Source: CBDCGS01 sp965216915 (GTDB taxonomy: Bacteria; Pseudomonadota; Alphaproteobacteria; UBA828). From it: a stretch of 64,000 nucleotides of DNA. Position numbers and translations under genes: made by a program. Under the pieces are notes generated by a model. It was not told where the DNA came from. It saw only the letters and a list, made by a program, of their open reading frames with translations, and did not search any database. Shown here in pieces: positions 53,740-62,139 of this stretch (positions are counted from its first letter, which is position 1; every line of letters starts with the position of its first letter). The DNA lies in contig CBDCGS010000010.1 in the NCBI GenBank assembly GCA_965216915.1, positions 186,001 through 250,000 of the forward strand. Reading direction: 5' to 3'.

Positions 53740-56145
53740 ATGGAAACGGCAGCAAGCGGCCCGTGGGTCGGTGCGAAGGTCGCGCGCAAGGAAGATCATC
53801 GGCTGACCACCGGGCGCGGCGAATATTTCGGCGATATCTCGATGCCCGGGGCCCTCGAGCTGGTGTTCGTGCGCAGCGACCGGGCGCACGCCCTGATCAA
53901 GAGCATCGACGTCGCCGCAGCGAAGGCGATGCCGGGCGTCGTCGCCGTCGTGACGGGCGAGGACCTCAAAGACTTCAAGAGCCTCTCTCAACAGGTGCTG
54001 CGCGCGCTCGTGCCGGCGCACTTCCCGGACTGGCACATGCTCGAAATCGGCAAGGTCAAGCACTTCGGCGCACCGATCGCGGCGGTCGTGGCGCGCGACC
54101 GCTACGTCGCAGCCGATGCCGCCGAAACCGTGGTCGCCGACTATGAGGAGCTGCCCTATGTCGGCGACGCGGAGCAAGCGCTCGCGCCGGACGCGCCGAT
54201 CATCCACGAGGGCTGGGACGACAACATCATCTTCGAGGGCAACTACACCGGTGGGGCGACACCGGAGGAGCAAGCCAAGAACAGCGCCGAGGTGGACGCG
54301 ATTCTCGCCGGCTCCGCCCATGTCGTGAGCCAACGCTATCAGGTGCATCGCTGCGGCGCGACGCCGATGGAGCCGCGCGGCTTCATGGCCAAATGGGATG
54401 AGAGCGACGGCCTGACCTGCTGGTCGACCTCGCAACGGCCCCATATCGAGCGCGTCGCCATGGCCGATATCCTCGACCTGCCCACCAGCAAAGTCCGGAT
54501 CATTCATCCGCGAGACGCGGGTGGCGGCTTCGGGGTCAAAGCGCCCTTCTTCCGCGAGCCCGTGCTCGTGGCCCACATGGCCATGCGGTTGGGGCGCCCG
54601 GTGCGCTGGCTGGAGACCCGCCAGGAGCATTTGGTCTGTGTCGGCCAGGAGCGCGGGCAAACCCACTATGTCGACGTCGGTTTCGACGACGACGGGCGGA
54701 TTACCGCGCTCCGCACGCGCGGCTTCGCCGACAATGGCGACGGCGCGAACGGCGTCTATCACGGCTTCGTCATGCCAATGACGGGCGCCTTCATGTTTCC
54801 CAACACCTACGATCTGCCCCGCGCCGATATCCAGCTCAAGGTGGCGGTGACCAACAAGCCGGCGCTGACGCCGGCGCGCTCGTTCGGCGCCTATCCGACG
54901 CGCTTTGCGATCGAGCGGACGATGGACAAGATCGCCGCCACGCTCGGCGCCGACCCGGCGGAGATCAGGCTCAAGAACTTCTTCCCGGAGACGCCCTGCA
55001 CGACGATCACCGGGCACTATCTCGACAGCGGCGACATCGTCGCCGTCTTCAAGGACCTGCTCGACCACATCGACTACGCAGGCTTCCGCAAGGAGCAGGC
55101 CGACGCGCGGCGCGCCGGCCGCTACATCGGCGTCGGCTTCGGCACCGGCGCCGAGTTTTCAGGCATCGCCTCGGTCGATTTCGTGCCGATGGAGAACCAA
55201 CCCGGCTACGGCGCGGCGACGGTGCGCGTCGATCCGCGCGGGCAAGCGATCGTCTATTTCGGCGATACCTCGCAAGGGCAGGGACACGAGACGACGACGG
55301 CCCAGGTGGTGGCCAGCGAATTCGGCATTCACCCGGACGATGTGACGCTCACCCGCGGCGACACCGAGCTCACCCCGTTTGGCTCGGGCACCGTCGCGGC
55401 GCGCTCCGGCCCCTACACGATGAGCGCGGTGGCCGAGGCATGCCGCGTCCTCAAGAAGAAGATCGCGACCGTCATGGCCCACGACATGGGGATCGGCGCG
55501 AACCCGGCGGATTTCGAGTTCAGCGACGGCGAGATCATCTATCGGCGGAACGATAATATCCGGAAGGATTTCGCCGAGATGGCGGAGCGCATCATCATGG
55601 CGCCCATCAACCTACCGGAGGGCGTGGAAGCCGGCCTGGAGCACACCTCTTTCTTCGACACCAATCACGGGCTGATTGCGTTCTGCGCCCATGCCGCGAT
55701 CGTCGAAGTCGATCCCGAGACCGGGCAGGTCACGATCCTTCGCTACGTCGCCTGCGAGGACGTGGGAACCGTCATCAACCCGCTCATCGTCGAAGGGCAG
55801 ATCCAAGGCGGCGTGGTGATGGGCATCTCGAACGCGCTGTTCGAGGAGTTCGTCTACGACGAAGACGGCCAGCAGCTGACCGCCGATTTCGAGACCTACA
55901 AGCTCGCCAAAGCACCCGACGTGCCGACCGTCGAGGTCGCCCATTCGGACAATGGCCCATGCCCGTACACACCGCTCGGCACGCGCGGGGTCGGTGAGGG
56001 CACGCCGGGCTCCGTGCCCGGCGCGCTCGCCAACGCGGTGACCGATGCGCTCGCCCCCTTCGGCGTCGAAGTCAACGAGCTACCGATCCGGCCGGCCACG
56101 CTTTGGCGGATGCTTAAGGAGGCGTCCGCCGACGAAAGCGCGTAG
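53740..56145 (+). CDS. Xanthine-dehydrogenase-family molybdenum hydroxylase, large subunit
   Basis: The 801-residue product is the molybdopterin-binding subunit (CoxL/aldehyde-oxidase type). The catalytic Glu is in TRGVGEGTPGSV near the C-terminus, and typical molybdopterin segments are CGATPMEPRG, GGGFGVKAPF and TPARSFGAYPTRF. Such enzymes hydroxylate N-heterocycles or aldehydes. The usual FAD and 2Fe-2S subunits are not in the flanking genes, so it must use partners encoded elsewhere, or is unusual in being alone. The ATG at 53740 is better than the in-frame GTG at 53728. It ends 54 bp before the convergent dioxygenase gene. Confidence 0.9.
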   Translation: METAASGPWVGAKVARKEDHRLTTGRGEYFGDISMPGALELVFVRSDRAHALIKSIDVAAAKAMPGVVAVVTGEDLKDFKSLSQQVLRALVPAHFPDWHMLEIGKVKHFGAPIAAVVARDRYVAADAAETVVADYEELPYVGDAEQALAPDAPIIHEGWDDNIIFEGNYTGGATPEEQAKNSAEVDAILAGSAHVVSQRYQVHRCGATPMEPRGFMAKWDESDGLTCWSTSQRPHIERVAMADILDLPTSKVRIIHPRDAGGGFGVKAPFFREPVLVAHMAMRLGRPVRWLETRQEHLVCVGQERGQTHYVDVGFDDDGRITALRTRGFADNGDGANGVYHGFVMPMTGAFMFPNTYDLPRADIQLKVAVTNKPALTPARSFGAYPTRFAIERTMDKIAATLGADPAEIRLKNFFPETPCTTITGHYLDSGDIVAVFKDLLDHIDYAGFRKEQADARRAGRYIGVGFGTGAEFSGIASVDFVPMENQPGYGAATVRVDPRGQAIVYFGDTSQGQGHETTTAQVVASEFGIHPDDVTLTRGDTELTPFGSGTVAARSGPYTMSAVAEACRVLKKKIATVMAHDMGIGANPADFEFSDGEIIYRRNDNIRKDFAEMAERIIMAPINLPEGVEAGLEHTSFFDTNHGLIAFCAHAAIVEVDPETGQVTILRYVACEDVGTVINPLIVEGQIQGGVVMGISNALFEEFVYDEDGQQLTADFETYKLAKAPDVPTVEVAHSDNGPCPYTPLGTRGVGEGTPGSVPGALANAVTDALAPFGVEVNELPIRPATLWRMLKEASADESA

Positions 56146-56199
56146 CGCCGTCAAGCGGCGCCGCCTCCGTCCCAATCGACGCCGCCCGTCCGCGCGGTC

Positions 56200-57063
56200 T
56201 CACACCGCGTTGAGCGGCAGCTTGAGGTAGGCGACGCCGTTATCTTCGGCGGGCGGGAGCGCGCCGGCTCTCATGTTGATCTGGAGCGACGGCAGGATCA
56301 GCGCCGGCACGTCGAGGGTCGCGTCTCGCTTCGTGCGCATCGCGACGAACGCGTCTTCATCGATGCCGTCCCGGATATGGATGTTGTTGGCCCGCTCCTC
56401 GGCGACGGTGGTTTCCCAAGCGATTTCCTGACGCCCGGGGGCGCCATAGTCGTGGCACATGAAAAGCCGCGTCTCCGGCGGCAGATCGAGGATCATCCTG
56501 ATCGAGCGGTAAAGCTGCGCGGCATCGCCGCCCGGGAAATCGGTGCGTGCGGTCCCGAAATCGGGCATGAACATCGTGTCTCCGACGAACGCCGCGTCGC
56601 CGGCGACATAAGTCACGCAGGCCGGCGTGTGGCCCGGGGTATGGAGGACGCGCACCGGCATGGCGCCCACGTGGATGACCTCCTCATGGGCGAGGAGCTG
56701 ATCGAACTGGCGGCCATCGGCCACGAAATCGTCGCCCACGTTGAAGAGCGCCTTGAAGGTTTCCTGCACGATCGTGACGGCGCTGCCGATGCCGGTTCGC
56801 CCGCCGAGCTCCGCCTGCAAATAAGGCGCCGCGGTTATGTGGTCAGCGTGGGCGTGAGTCTCGAGGATCCAGTCCACCTCGAGGCCCTCGCGCCGCACCA
56901 TGGCGATGAGCGCGTCCGCAGCCTCGGTCCCGGTGCGGCAGGCCCTCGCCGCGTAGTCGAGCACCGGATCGATGATCGCGCAGCGCTTTCCCGCCGGTTC
57001 GGTCAAGACATGCGTGATCGTAAAGGTCGGGCGATGAAGCAACGATGTGACGGTCGGTTGCAT
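56200..57063 (-). CDS. Metallo-beta-lactamase-fold persulfide dioxygenase-like protein
   Basis: The 287-residue product has the metal motif THAHADH (His70, His72, Asp74, His75), HTPGHTPACV and a GDTMFMPDFGTARTDFPGG segment shared with ETHE1/Blh-type persulfide dioxygenases. These oxidise glutathione persulfide to sulfite. The ATG at 57063 has AGGAGG 9 nt upstream. It is divergent from the two-cysteine ArsR regulator and from the rhodanese-SulP genes, a common sulfide-detoxification arrangement. There is no rhodanese domain in this copy. The reaction is inferred from family and context. Confidence 0.88.
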   Translation of the reverse strand: MQPTVTSLLHRPTFTITHVLTEPAGKRCAIIDPVLDYAARACRTGTEAADALIAMVRREGLEVDWILETHAHADHITAAPYLQAELGGRTGIGSAVTIVQETFKALFNVGDDFVADGRQFDQLLAHEEVIHVGAMPVRVLHTPGHTPACVTYVAGDAAFVGDTMFMPDFGTARTDFPGGDAAQLYRSIRMILDLPPETRLFMCHDYGAPGRQEIAWETTVAEERANNIHIRDGIDEDAFVAMRTKRDATLDVPALILPSLQINMRAGALPPAEDNGVAYLKLPLNAV

Positions 57064-57107
57064 GGCCGGGGGCCTCCTGGTCTGTCGCGCGTTCGTGTTC
57101 GTCCCTC

Positions 57108-57136
57108 TTGACAAAATATGCATATTATCTAAATTA
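57108..57136 (+). promoter_or_regulatory. Promoter and operator for the ArsR gene
   Basis: TTGACA (57108-57113) is followed by a 17-bp spacer and AAATTA (57131-57136). The palindrome ATATGCATAT (57116-57125) lies inside the spacer, where a bound repressor would block polymerase. The region also drives the divergent dioxygenase gene. A start point about 7 nt beyond the -10 would coincide with the ATG at 57143, suggesting a leaderless mRNA. Confidence 0.5.
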
Positions 57137-57142
57137 GCAAGT

Positions 57143-57472
57143 ATGAATATAGAGACGCACGAACTGCAGAAAGCGGCGGACGCCGCGAGCTCTCTTCTCA
57201 AGGCACTCGCGAACGAGCAGCGGCTGCTGCTCTTGTGTCAGATGGTCGACGGCGAGAAATCGGTGGGCGCGTTAACCGCCTTCGTGGGACTGGCGCAATC
57301 CGCGGTGTCCCAACATCTGGCCCGGCTTCGTCACGAGGGCCTGGTGACGACGCGCCGGGAATCGCAAACCATCTACTACGCCCTGGCGGACGATCGGGCC
57401 CGGCAGGTGATCGAGCTCCTCTACAGCATGTATTGCGCACCGACCGCCAAGGCGCCAAGAGCGTCGGCGTAA
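57143..57472 (+). CDS. Persulfide-sensing ArsR-family repressor (SqrR/BigR type)
   Basis: The 109-residue product is a winged-helix ArsR protein (recognition helix AQSAVSQHLARLRHEGLV). Cys32 (LLLLCQM) and Cys98 (YSMYCAP) are 66 residues apart, the same spacing as the redox pair of SqrR (41/107) and BigR (42/108). In those proteins, persulfides link the two cysteines and release DNA. Metal-site motifs of arsenic or zinc sensors are absent. It is divergent from the dioxygenase gene and upstream of the rhodanese gene by 52 bp. Confidence 0.9.
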   Translation: MNIETHELQKAADAASSLLKALANEQRLLLLCQMVDGEKSVGALTAFVGLAQSAVSQHLARLRHEGLVTTRRESQTIYYALADDRARQVIELLYSMYCAPTAKAPRASA

Positions 57473-57524
57473 GAGCGCCGGCCCGACCAACCCCAAGTTC
57501 CACGCGAAGAAGGAAATCGACCCC

Positions 57525-58103
57525 ATGACGGCATCGACCAAGACGGTTCACGACATCGACAGTCAGACGGCAAAGCTTTGGGTTGAGCGCGGCGAGGCGA
57601 CGCTCGTCGACGTGCGCGAACCGTTCGAGCATGCGGCCGAGCACATTCCGAACACCACAAACAACCCGCTTTCCGGCTTCGAGCCCGCGCGTCTCCCGCG
57701 CTCCGGCCGCGTCGTCCTTTATTGCAACAGCGGGAATCGCTCCAAGACGGCCGGGAAGAAATCCCTCGCGTCCGGGGCAGGGGAGGCCTACCACCTGGCA
57801 GGTGGCATCCAGGCGTGGAAGCAAGACGGCCTGCCGGTCGTTCGCGCTCGCCGGGCGCCGATCGACGTGATGCGGCAAGTCCAGATCACCGCGGGCAGCC
57901 TGGTCTTGATCGGCGTCGTCCTCGCCCTGCTGGTCTCGCCCTGGGCAATCCTGCTCTCCGGTTTCGTCGGCGCGGGATTGATCTTCGCGGGCGCCTCCGG
58001 GTTCTGCGCGATGGCCCGCATCCTTGGCTTCATGCCGTGGAACAGCCGTGCGACTCGCGGCCAAGCGTCCGGCCGGCTCGCGGCCGACGAAAACGCGGCC
58101 TAA
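57525..58103 (+). CDS. Membrane rhodanese (YgaP-like)
   Basis: The 192-residue product has an N-terminal rhodanese domain with the active loop CNSGNRS (Cys67) and two membrane helices in its C-terminal DUF2892 part (SLVLIGVVLALLV and LLSGFVGAGLIFAGAS). E. coli YgaP has the same build and sulfurtransferase activity. It likely moves sulfane sulfur at the membrane for the persulfide pathway. It is 30 bp upstream of the SulP transporter gene. Confidence 0.9.
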   Translation: MTASTKTVHDIDSQTAKLWVERGEATLVDVREPFEHAAEHIPNTTNNPLSGFEPARLPRSGRVVLYCNSGNRSKTAGKKSLASGAGEAYHLAGGIQAWKQDGLPVVRARRAPIDVMRQVQITAGSLVLIGVVLALLVSPWAILLSGFVGAGLIFAGASGFCAMARILGFMPWNSRATRGQASGRLAADENAA

Positions 58104-58133
58104 CGCGATGATCCTGCCGCTGGGGGCCTGAGC

Positions 58134-59858
58134 ATGGATCTCGCCCGCCGCTACGTCTCCATCCTCGATTGGCTTCCGGCGTACCGGCGCGCGGATCTGC
58201 CCGGTGACCTTCTGGCCGGGCTGATCGTCGCCATCATGCTCGTGCCCCAGGCGATGGCCTATGCCCTGCTGGCCGGATTGCCGCCGCAGATTGGCCTCTA
58301 TGCCAGCATTCTCCCCGTCGTCTTGTACGCGCTCTTCGGGAGCAGTCGCGTCCTCGCGGTGGGGCCGGTCGCGATGGTCTCCCTGATGGTGGCAAGCGGC
58401 CTCGGCGGTATCGCCGAGCCCGGGAGCGCCGAGTATTACCTGGGGGCGCTGCTCTTGGCATTGATGAGCGGCGCCATCCTCCTCGTGATGGGGCTGGTCA
58501 AGCTCGGTTTCATCGTCAACTTCTTGAGCCATCCTGTCATCTCGGGGTTCACGAGCGCGGCTGCGCTCGTGATCGGGTTCTCCCAGCTCAAGCATCTGCT
58601 CGGCTTGGAGATCCCGCGCAGCCATTTGATCACCGACATTGTGGGCTACGCCGCGACCCACATCGCGGAGGTCAATCTCGCGACCCTCGGCCTCGGGCTC
58701 GGCAGCGTCGCCCTTCTACTGTTGAGCCGGGGCGCGCTCGGCGCGCTGCTACGCCGCCTGCATGTCGCCGAAGCCGTCGTCGGTCCACTCACCAAGACGG
58801 GCCCGCTGTTCGTGGTGATCGTGGGCACCGTCCTCGTCTGGCAGCTCGGCTTGCGGGACCAGGCCGGGGTGAAGATCGTCGGCGATATCCCGGCCGGGCT
58901 GCCACCCATTGCCTTGCCGGCGATCGACGTCGCCTACATGCGGGAGCTTGTGCCGGTCGCGCTCCTGATTGCGCTCGTCGGCTTCATGGAGAGTGTCTCC
59001 GTCGCAAAGTCGCTCGCGAGCAGGCGGCGCCAAAAGATCGATGCCGATCAGGAGCTGAGGGCTCTCGGAGCCGCCAATATTGGTGCCGCGTTGACAGGCG
59101 GCTACCCGGTGACCGGCGGCTTCAGCCGGTCGGTCGTCAATTTCACGGCCGGCGCAAACACGGCGCTCGCCTCGGTGGTCACCGCCGCCCTCATCGCCCT
59201 CACGGTCGCCTTCCTCACGCCGCTCTTCTACAACCTGCCCAAGGCCGTCCTCGCGAGCATCATCGTCGTCGCCGTCGCCAACCTGGTCGACCTGCGGACG
59301 CTGGTGCACGTCTGGCGCTACAGCAAGGCCGACGCCGCCTCATTGCTTGCGACGTTCGCGGCCGTGCTCGCCCTCGGCATCGAGATCGGCATTCTGGCCG
59401 GCGCTGGGCTCTCGGTCCTGCTCTATCTGTGGCGCACCAGCCGCCCGCACATGGCCGAGGTCGGCCGGGTGGGGTCGACCGAGCATTTCCGCAACATCAA
59501 GCGCCACACCGTGACGACCTGGCCGAACCTGCTCGCGATCCGCGTCGACGAGAGCCTCTACTTCGCCAACACCAAGTTCCTCGAGGACCGCCTCCGCGCC
59601 GCCCTCGCGAACCGTCCGACGCTCGAGCATCTCGTTCTGATCTTCAGCGCGGTCAACTTCGTCGACGCGAGCGCCTTGGAAACGCTCGACGCGCTCATCG
59701 AGGAGTTCCGGGAGGTCGGCGTCACGGTGCATCTTGCGGAGGTCAAGGGGCCGGTCATGGATCGCTTGGAGCACAGCGATCTGATCGACCATCTCGGTGA
59801 GGGGCAGATTTTCCTGTCGACCCACGAAGCCGTCGAGGCGTTGGCACGCCCCAGCTAG
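58134..59858 (+). CDS. SulP-family anion transporter with STAS domain
   Basis: The 574-residue product has the SulP core (10-14 membrane segments; hallmark PQAMAYALLAGLPPQIGLY near the N-terminus) and a C-terminal STAS domain (about 450-570; SAVNFVDASALETLDALIEE). The family moves sulfate and related anions. In this operon, next to the rhodanese and persulfide regulator, it may export sulfite or sulfate made by persulfide oxidation; import of sulfate is the alternative. No sulfide:quinone reductase gene is in the window. Confidence 0.9.
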   Translation: MDLARRYVSILDWLPAYRRADLPGDLLAGLIVAIMLVPQAMAYALLAGLPPQIGLYASILPVVLYALFGSSRVLAVGPVAMVSLMVASGLGGIAEPGSAEYYLGALLLALMSGAILLVMGLVKLGFIVNFLSHPVISGFTSAAALVIGFSQLKHLLGLEIPRSHLITDIVGYAATHIAEVNLATLGLGLGSVALLLLSRGALGALLRRLHVAEAVVGPLTKTGPLFVVIVGTVLVWQLGLRDQAGVKIVGDIPAGLPPIALPAIDVAYMRELVPVALLIALVGFMESVSVAKSLASRRRQKIDADQELRALGAANIGAALTGGYPVTGGFSRSVVNFTAGANTALASVVTAALIALTVAFLTPLFYNLPKAVLASIIVVAVANLVDLRTLVHVWRYSKADAASLLATFAAVLALGIEIGILAGAGLSVLLYLWRTSRPHMAEVGRVGSTEHFRNIKRHTVTTWPNLLAIRVDESLYFANTKFLEDRLRAALANRPTLEHLVLIFSAVNFVDASALETLDALIEEFREVGVTVHLAEVKGPVMDRLEHSDLIDHLGEGQIFLSTHEAVEALARPS

Positions 59859-59919
59859 CAGGCTGCTGCGCGCGGCGCTGAGCCCTTGGCCCACGCCTAC
59901 GCCCACGGCCGACGGTCGC

Positions 59920-61278
59920 CTACATCGCCTGACTATGCCGCCGCGGGCTCTCGCCGAGATAGTGATCGAAGGCGGCGCAGACCGCGCGCATCGCCGGACG
60001 GCCCTCCGGCGTGATTTCGAGGCGTCCGCCGGCCAGGCGAACCAGGCCGTCGCGCTCCATCGGCCGCAAGGCTTCGCACGCGCCTGCGAAGAGTTCTCGG
60101 CTCTGCTGGTGGCGCCGGCACACGAGGTCGAGGTCGACGGCGCACTGACACATCAGCGTTTCGATGATCTCGCGGCGCAGTCGGTCGTCGGCGGTGACCT
60201 CGATGCCGCGCTCCACGGCCAACGCGCCGCGCGCGATCGTGTCGGCGTAGCGGCGTCCGCCGGTCGCATTCTGCACATAGCCTTGGGGCAGCGCCCCGAT
60301 CGCCGAGGCGCCGAAACCGAGCAGCGCGGCGGCGCGATCGTCGGTGTAGCCCTGAAAATTGCGGCGGAGCGTGCCGGCCGCGTGCGCCAGGGCGAGACCG
60401 TCATCGGGTCGCGCGAAATGGTCCAGGCCGATCCAAACGTAGCCCGCCTCGCACAGGCGGTGCGTGGCCCGCTCGAACTGCGCCAGACGCGCGCCGATAT
60501 CGGGCAGCGACTCCGCGTCGATGAGCTGTTGATGGCGCTTGAACCAAGGCACGTGGGCATAGCCGAAGAGCGCGATCCGGTCCGGCTCGAGCGAGAGGGT
60601 TTGCGCGACCGTGCGCTCGATGCTGTCTACGGTCTGGTGCGGCAAACCGTACATAAGATCGATATTGAGGCCGCGCACGCCACGCGCGCGCAGCTCGTCG
60701 ACGACGGCGCGGGTGAGTGCGTAGGGCTGGACGCGGTTGATGGCGCCTTGCACCGCCTCGTCGAAATCCTGCACGCCGATGCTCGCCCGAGTGAGCCCGA
60801 ACGCGCTGAGCACATCCATCTGCGCTGCGGTGAGCCTGCGCGGATCGATTTCAACCGCGATCTCGGCGTCCTCCTCGAACGCAAATCGATCGCGCAGCTG
60901 GCCCGCCAGGCGTTGCCATTCCGCCGCCTCGAGCATACTCGGCGAACCCCCGCCGAAATGCAGGTGCGAGACCCGGCCGGGGCCACCCAGTCGATCGGCG
61001 ACCAATGCGACTTCGGCGAGCAGCGTGCCGATATACCGCTTCACCGGCTCGTAGTGGCGCACGGCCTGCGTGTGACATCCGCAGAACCAGCAAAGCTGAT
61101 GGCAGAAGGGGATATGGACATAGAGCGACAGGCGCTCGTCGTCGCCGAGCGCCGCCAGCCACGCCGCGTAGCGGGCCGCGTCGACCTCCGGCGTGAAATG
61201 TGGCGCGGTGGGGTAGCTCGTATAGCGCGGCGCCGGGGAGTCGTAATGCCTAAGGAGTTCGCTCCGCATCGTCGACAT
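59920..61278 (-). CDS. hemN: Oxygen-independent coproporphyrinogen III oxidase
   Basis: The 452-residue product is a radical SAM enzyme that decarboxylates coproporphyrinogen III in haem synthesis without oxygen. The cluster motif is Cys59-x3-Cys63-x2-Cys66-x-Cys68 (CHQLCWFCGC), and family blocks include YTSYPTAPHF, HFGGGSPS and NIDLMYGLPHQT. The ATG at 61278 aligns with other HemN proteins; the longer TTG frame at 61317 would read through the FNR box. Anaerobic induction is expected from the FNR-type box just upstream. Confidence 0.95.
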   Translation of the reverse strand: MSTMRSELLRHYDSPAPRYTSYPTAPHFTPEVDAARYAAWLAALGDDERLSLYVHIPFCHQLCWFCGCHTQAVRHYEPVKRYIGTLLAEVALVADRLGGPGRVSHLHFGGGSPSMLEAAEWQRLAGQLRDRFAFEEDAEIAVEIDPRRLTAAQMDVLSAFGLTRASIGVQDFDEAVQGAINRVQPYALTRAVVDELRARGVRGLNIDLMYGLPHQTVDSIERTVAQTLSLEPDRIALFGYAHVPWFKRHQQLIDAESLPDIGARLAQFERATHRLCEAGYVWIGLDHFARPDDGLALAHAAGTLRRNFQGYTDDRAAALLGFGASAIGALPQGYVQNATGGRRYADTIARGALAVERGIEVTADDRLRREIIETLMCQCAVDLDLVCRRHQQSRELFAGACEALRPMERDGLVRLAGGRLEITPEGRPAMRAVCAAFDHYLGESPRRHSQAM

Positions 61279-61303
61279 ATTCCCGATCCACCGGCTTGGC
61301 GCC

Positions 61304-61317
61304 TTGACCGGCGTCAA
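61304..61317. promoter_or_regulatory. FNR-type box upstream of hemN
   Basis: TTGAC-CGGC-GTCAA is a symmetrical FNR/Anr-like site centred about 33 bp before the hemN start. The variant with C/G next to the spacer fits FnrL-type proteins of Alphaproteobacteria. Confidence 0.6.
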
Positions 61318-61345
61318 AAAGATGACCGGTTGGCGGTGCGGCGGC

Positions 61346-61918
61346 TTAGCCGAGGCGACCCGCGGTTACCGCGGCGTTTCGCAAACGGCGATCCAGCCAG
61401 CGGTCGATGGCATCTCGTTCGGCCTTGAGCATCTCGCCTTGACCGTCGCAGAAGCGAGCCCAGTCGGGCACATAGGCGCGGTTGAGCCCGATGATGACGG
61501 GGATATGCGCCGCGATGGCCTGCGCGATGACGTCGCGAAGCCCGCCGCCCTCGGCCTCGCGCGCCCCGAATTTGTTGAGGATCAGGATATCGAGGTCGTC
61601 TGCGAGCCCCGCCTCGACCTCGGTCACCGCACGCTCCAACGCCGAGACATCGAGGTGGCAGCCGGAGGCACCCGGGCCGAGCTGCTGGGAAATCGAATGG
61701 ATGGTCCCGGTGGAGAGCACCTTCAACTGCATGCCGCAGCGATCGTCTGGCGCGCCGGTGGTCTCGGCATGCACGAGCCCGGCGACGCGATACCCCTTCT
61801 CTTGGAGATCAGAGGCCAAGTCCGCGATCAGCCGATCGACCTTGTCCCCGGTGTCGTGGCAAATGGCGGCGAGGGCCCCCAAATACACCTCGCCGCTCTC
61901 CGTCTGGTGATCGCTCAT
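61346..61918 (-). CDS. DUF2478-domain protein
   Basis: The 190-residue product matches DUF2478, P-loop-like proteins in some cases linked to molybdenum or anaerobic genes. The visible pattern is AAICHDTGDKVDRLIADLAS, then RVAGLVHAET and ILNKFGAREAEGGGLRDVI, and PVIIGLNRAYVPDWARFC. A strict Walker A is not present. The ATG at 61918 gives MSDHQTESGEVY. It lies upstream of hemN with its own FNR-like box, so anaerobic control of both is plausible. The function is unknown. Confidence 0.8.
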   Translation of the reverse strand: MSDHQTESGEVYLGALAAICHDTGDKVDRLIADLASDLQEKGYRVAGLVHAETTGAPDDRCGMQLKVLSTGTIHSISQQLGPGASGCHLDVSALERAVTEVEAGLADDLDILILNKFGAREAEGGGLRDVIAQAIAAHIPVIIGLNRAYVPDWARFCDGQGEMLKAERDAIDRWLDRRLRNAAVTAGRLG

Positions 61919-61977
61919 CCGTCGCACCCGATTGGCTCGTCCGTGCGCCATCCCATGGCGGATCGACGGGGCGCGCT

Positions 61978-61991
61978 TTGATCTCGATCAG
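61978..61991. promoter_or_regulatory. FNR-like box upstream of the DUF2478 gene
   Basis: TTGAT-CTCG-ATCAG differs from the FNR consensus in the last base only. It lies 60 bp upstream of the DUF2478 start on the opposite side from the lactonase gene, so it could act on either. Confidence 0.5.
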
Positions 61992-62139
61992 ATCGGCGGC
62001 GATCGCGACCTTGCAAATCGCGCGCCGCTTGACGTACCTCAAAGCCGGCGGCCCGCGCCGATCGATAGTACATGTCACGATCGGCGCTTGGCGCGGCGCG
62101 CGCCGCGTCGACCGGCAACCTGGACGAGGGAGGCGCACC

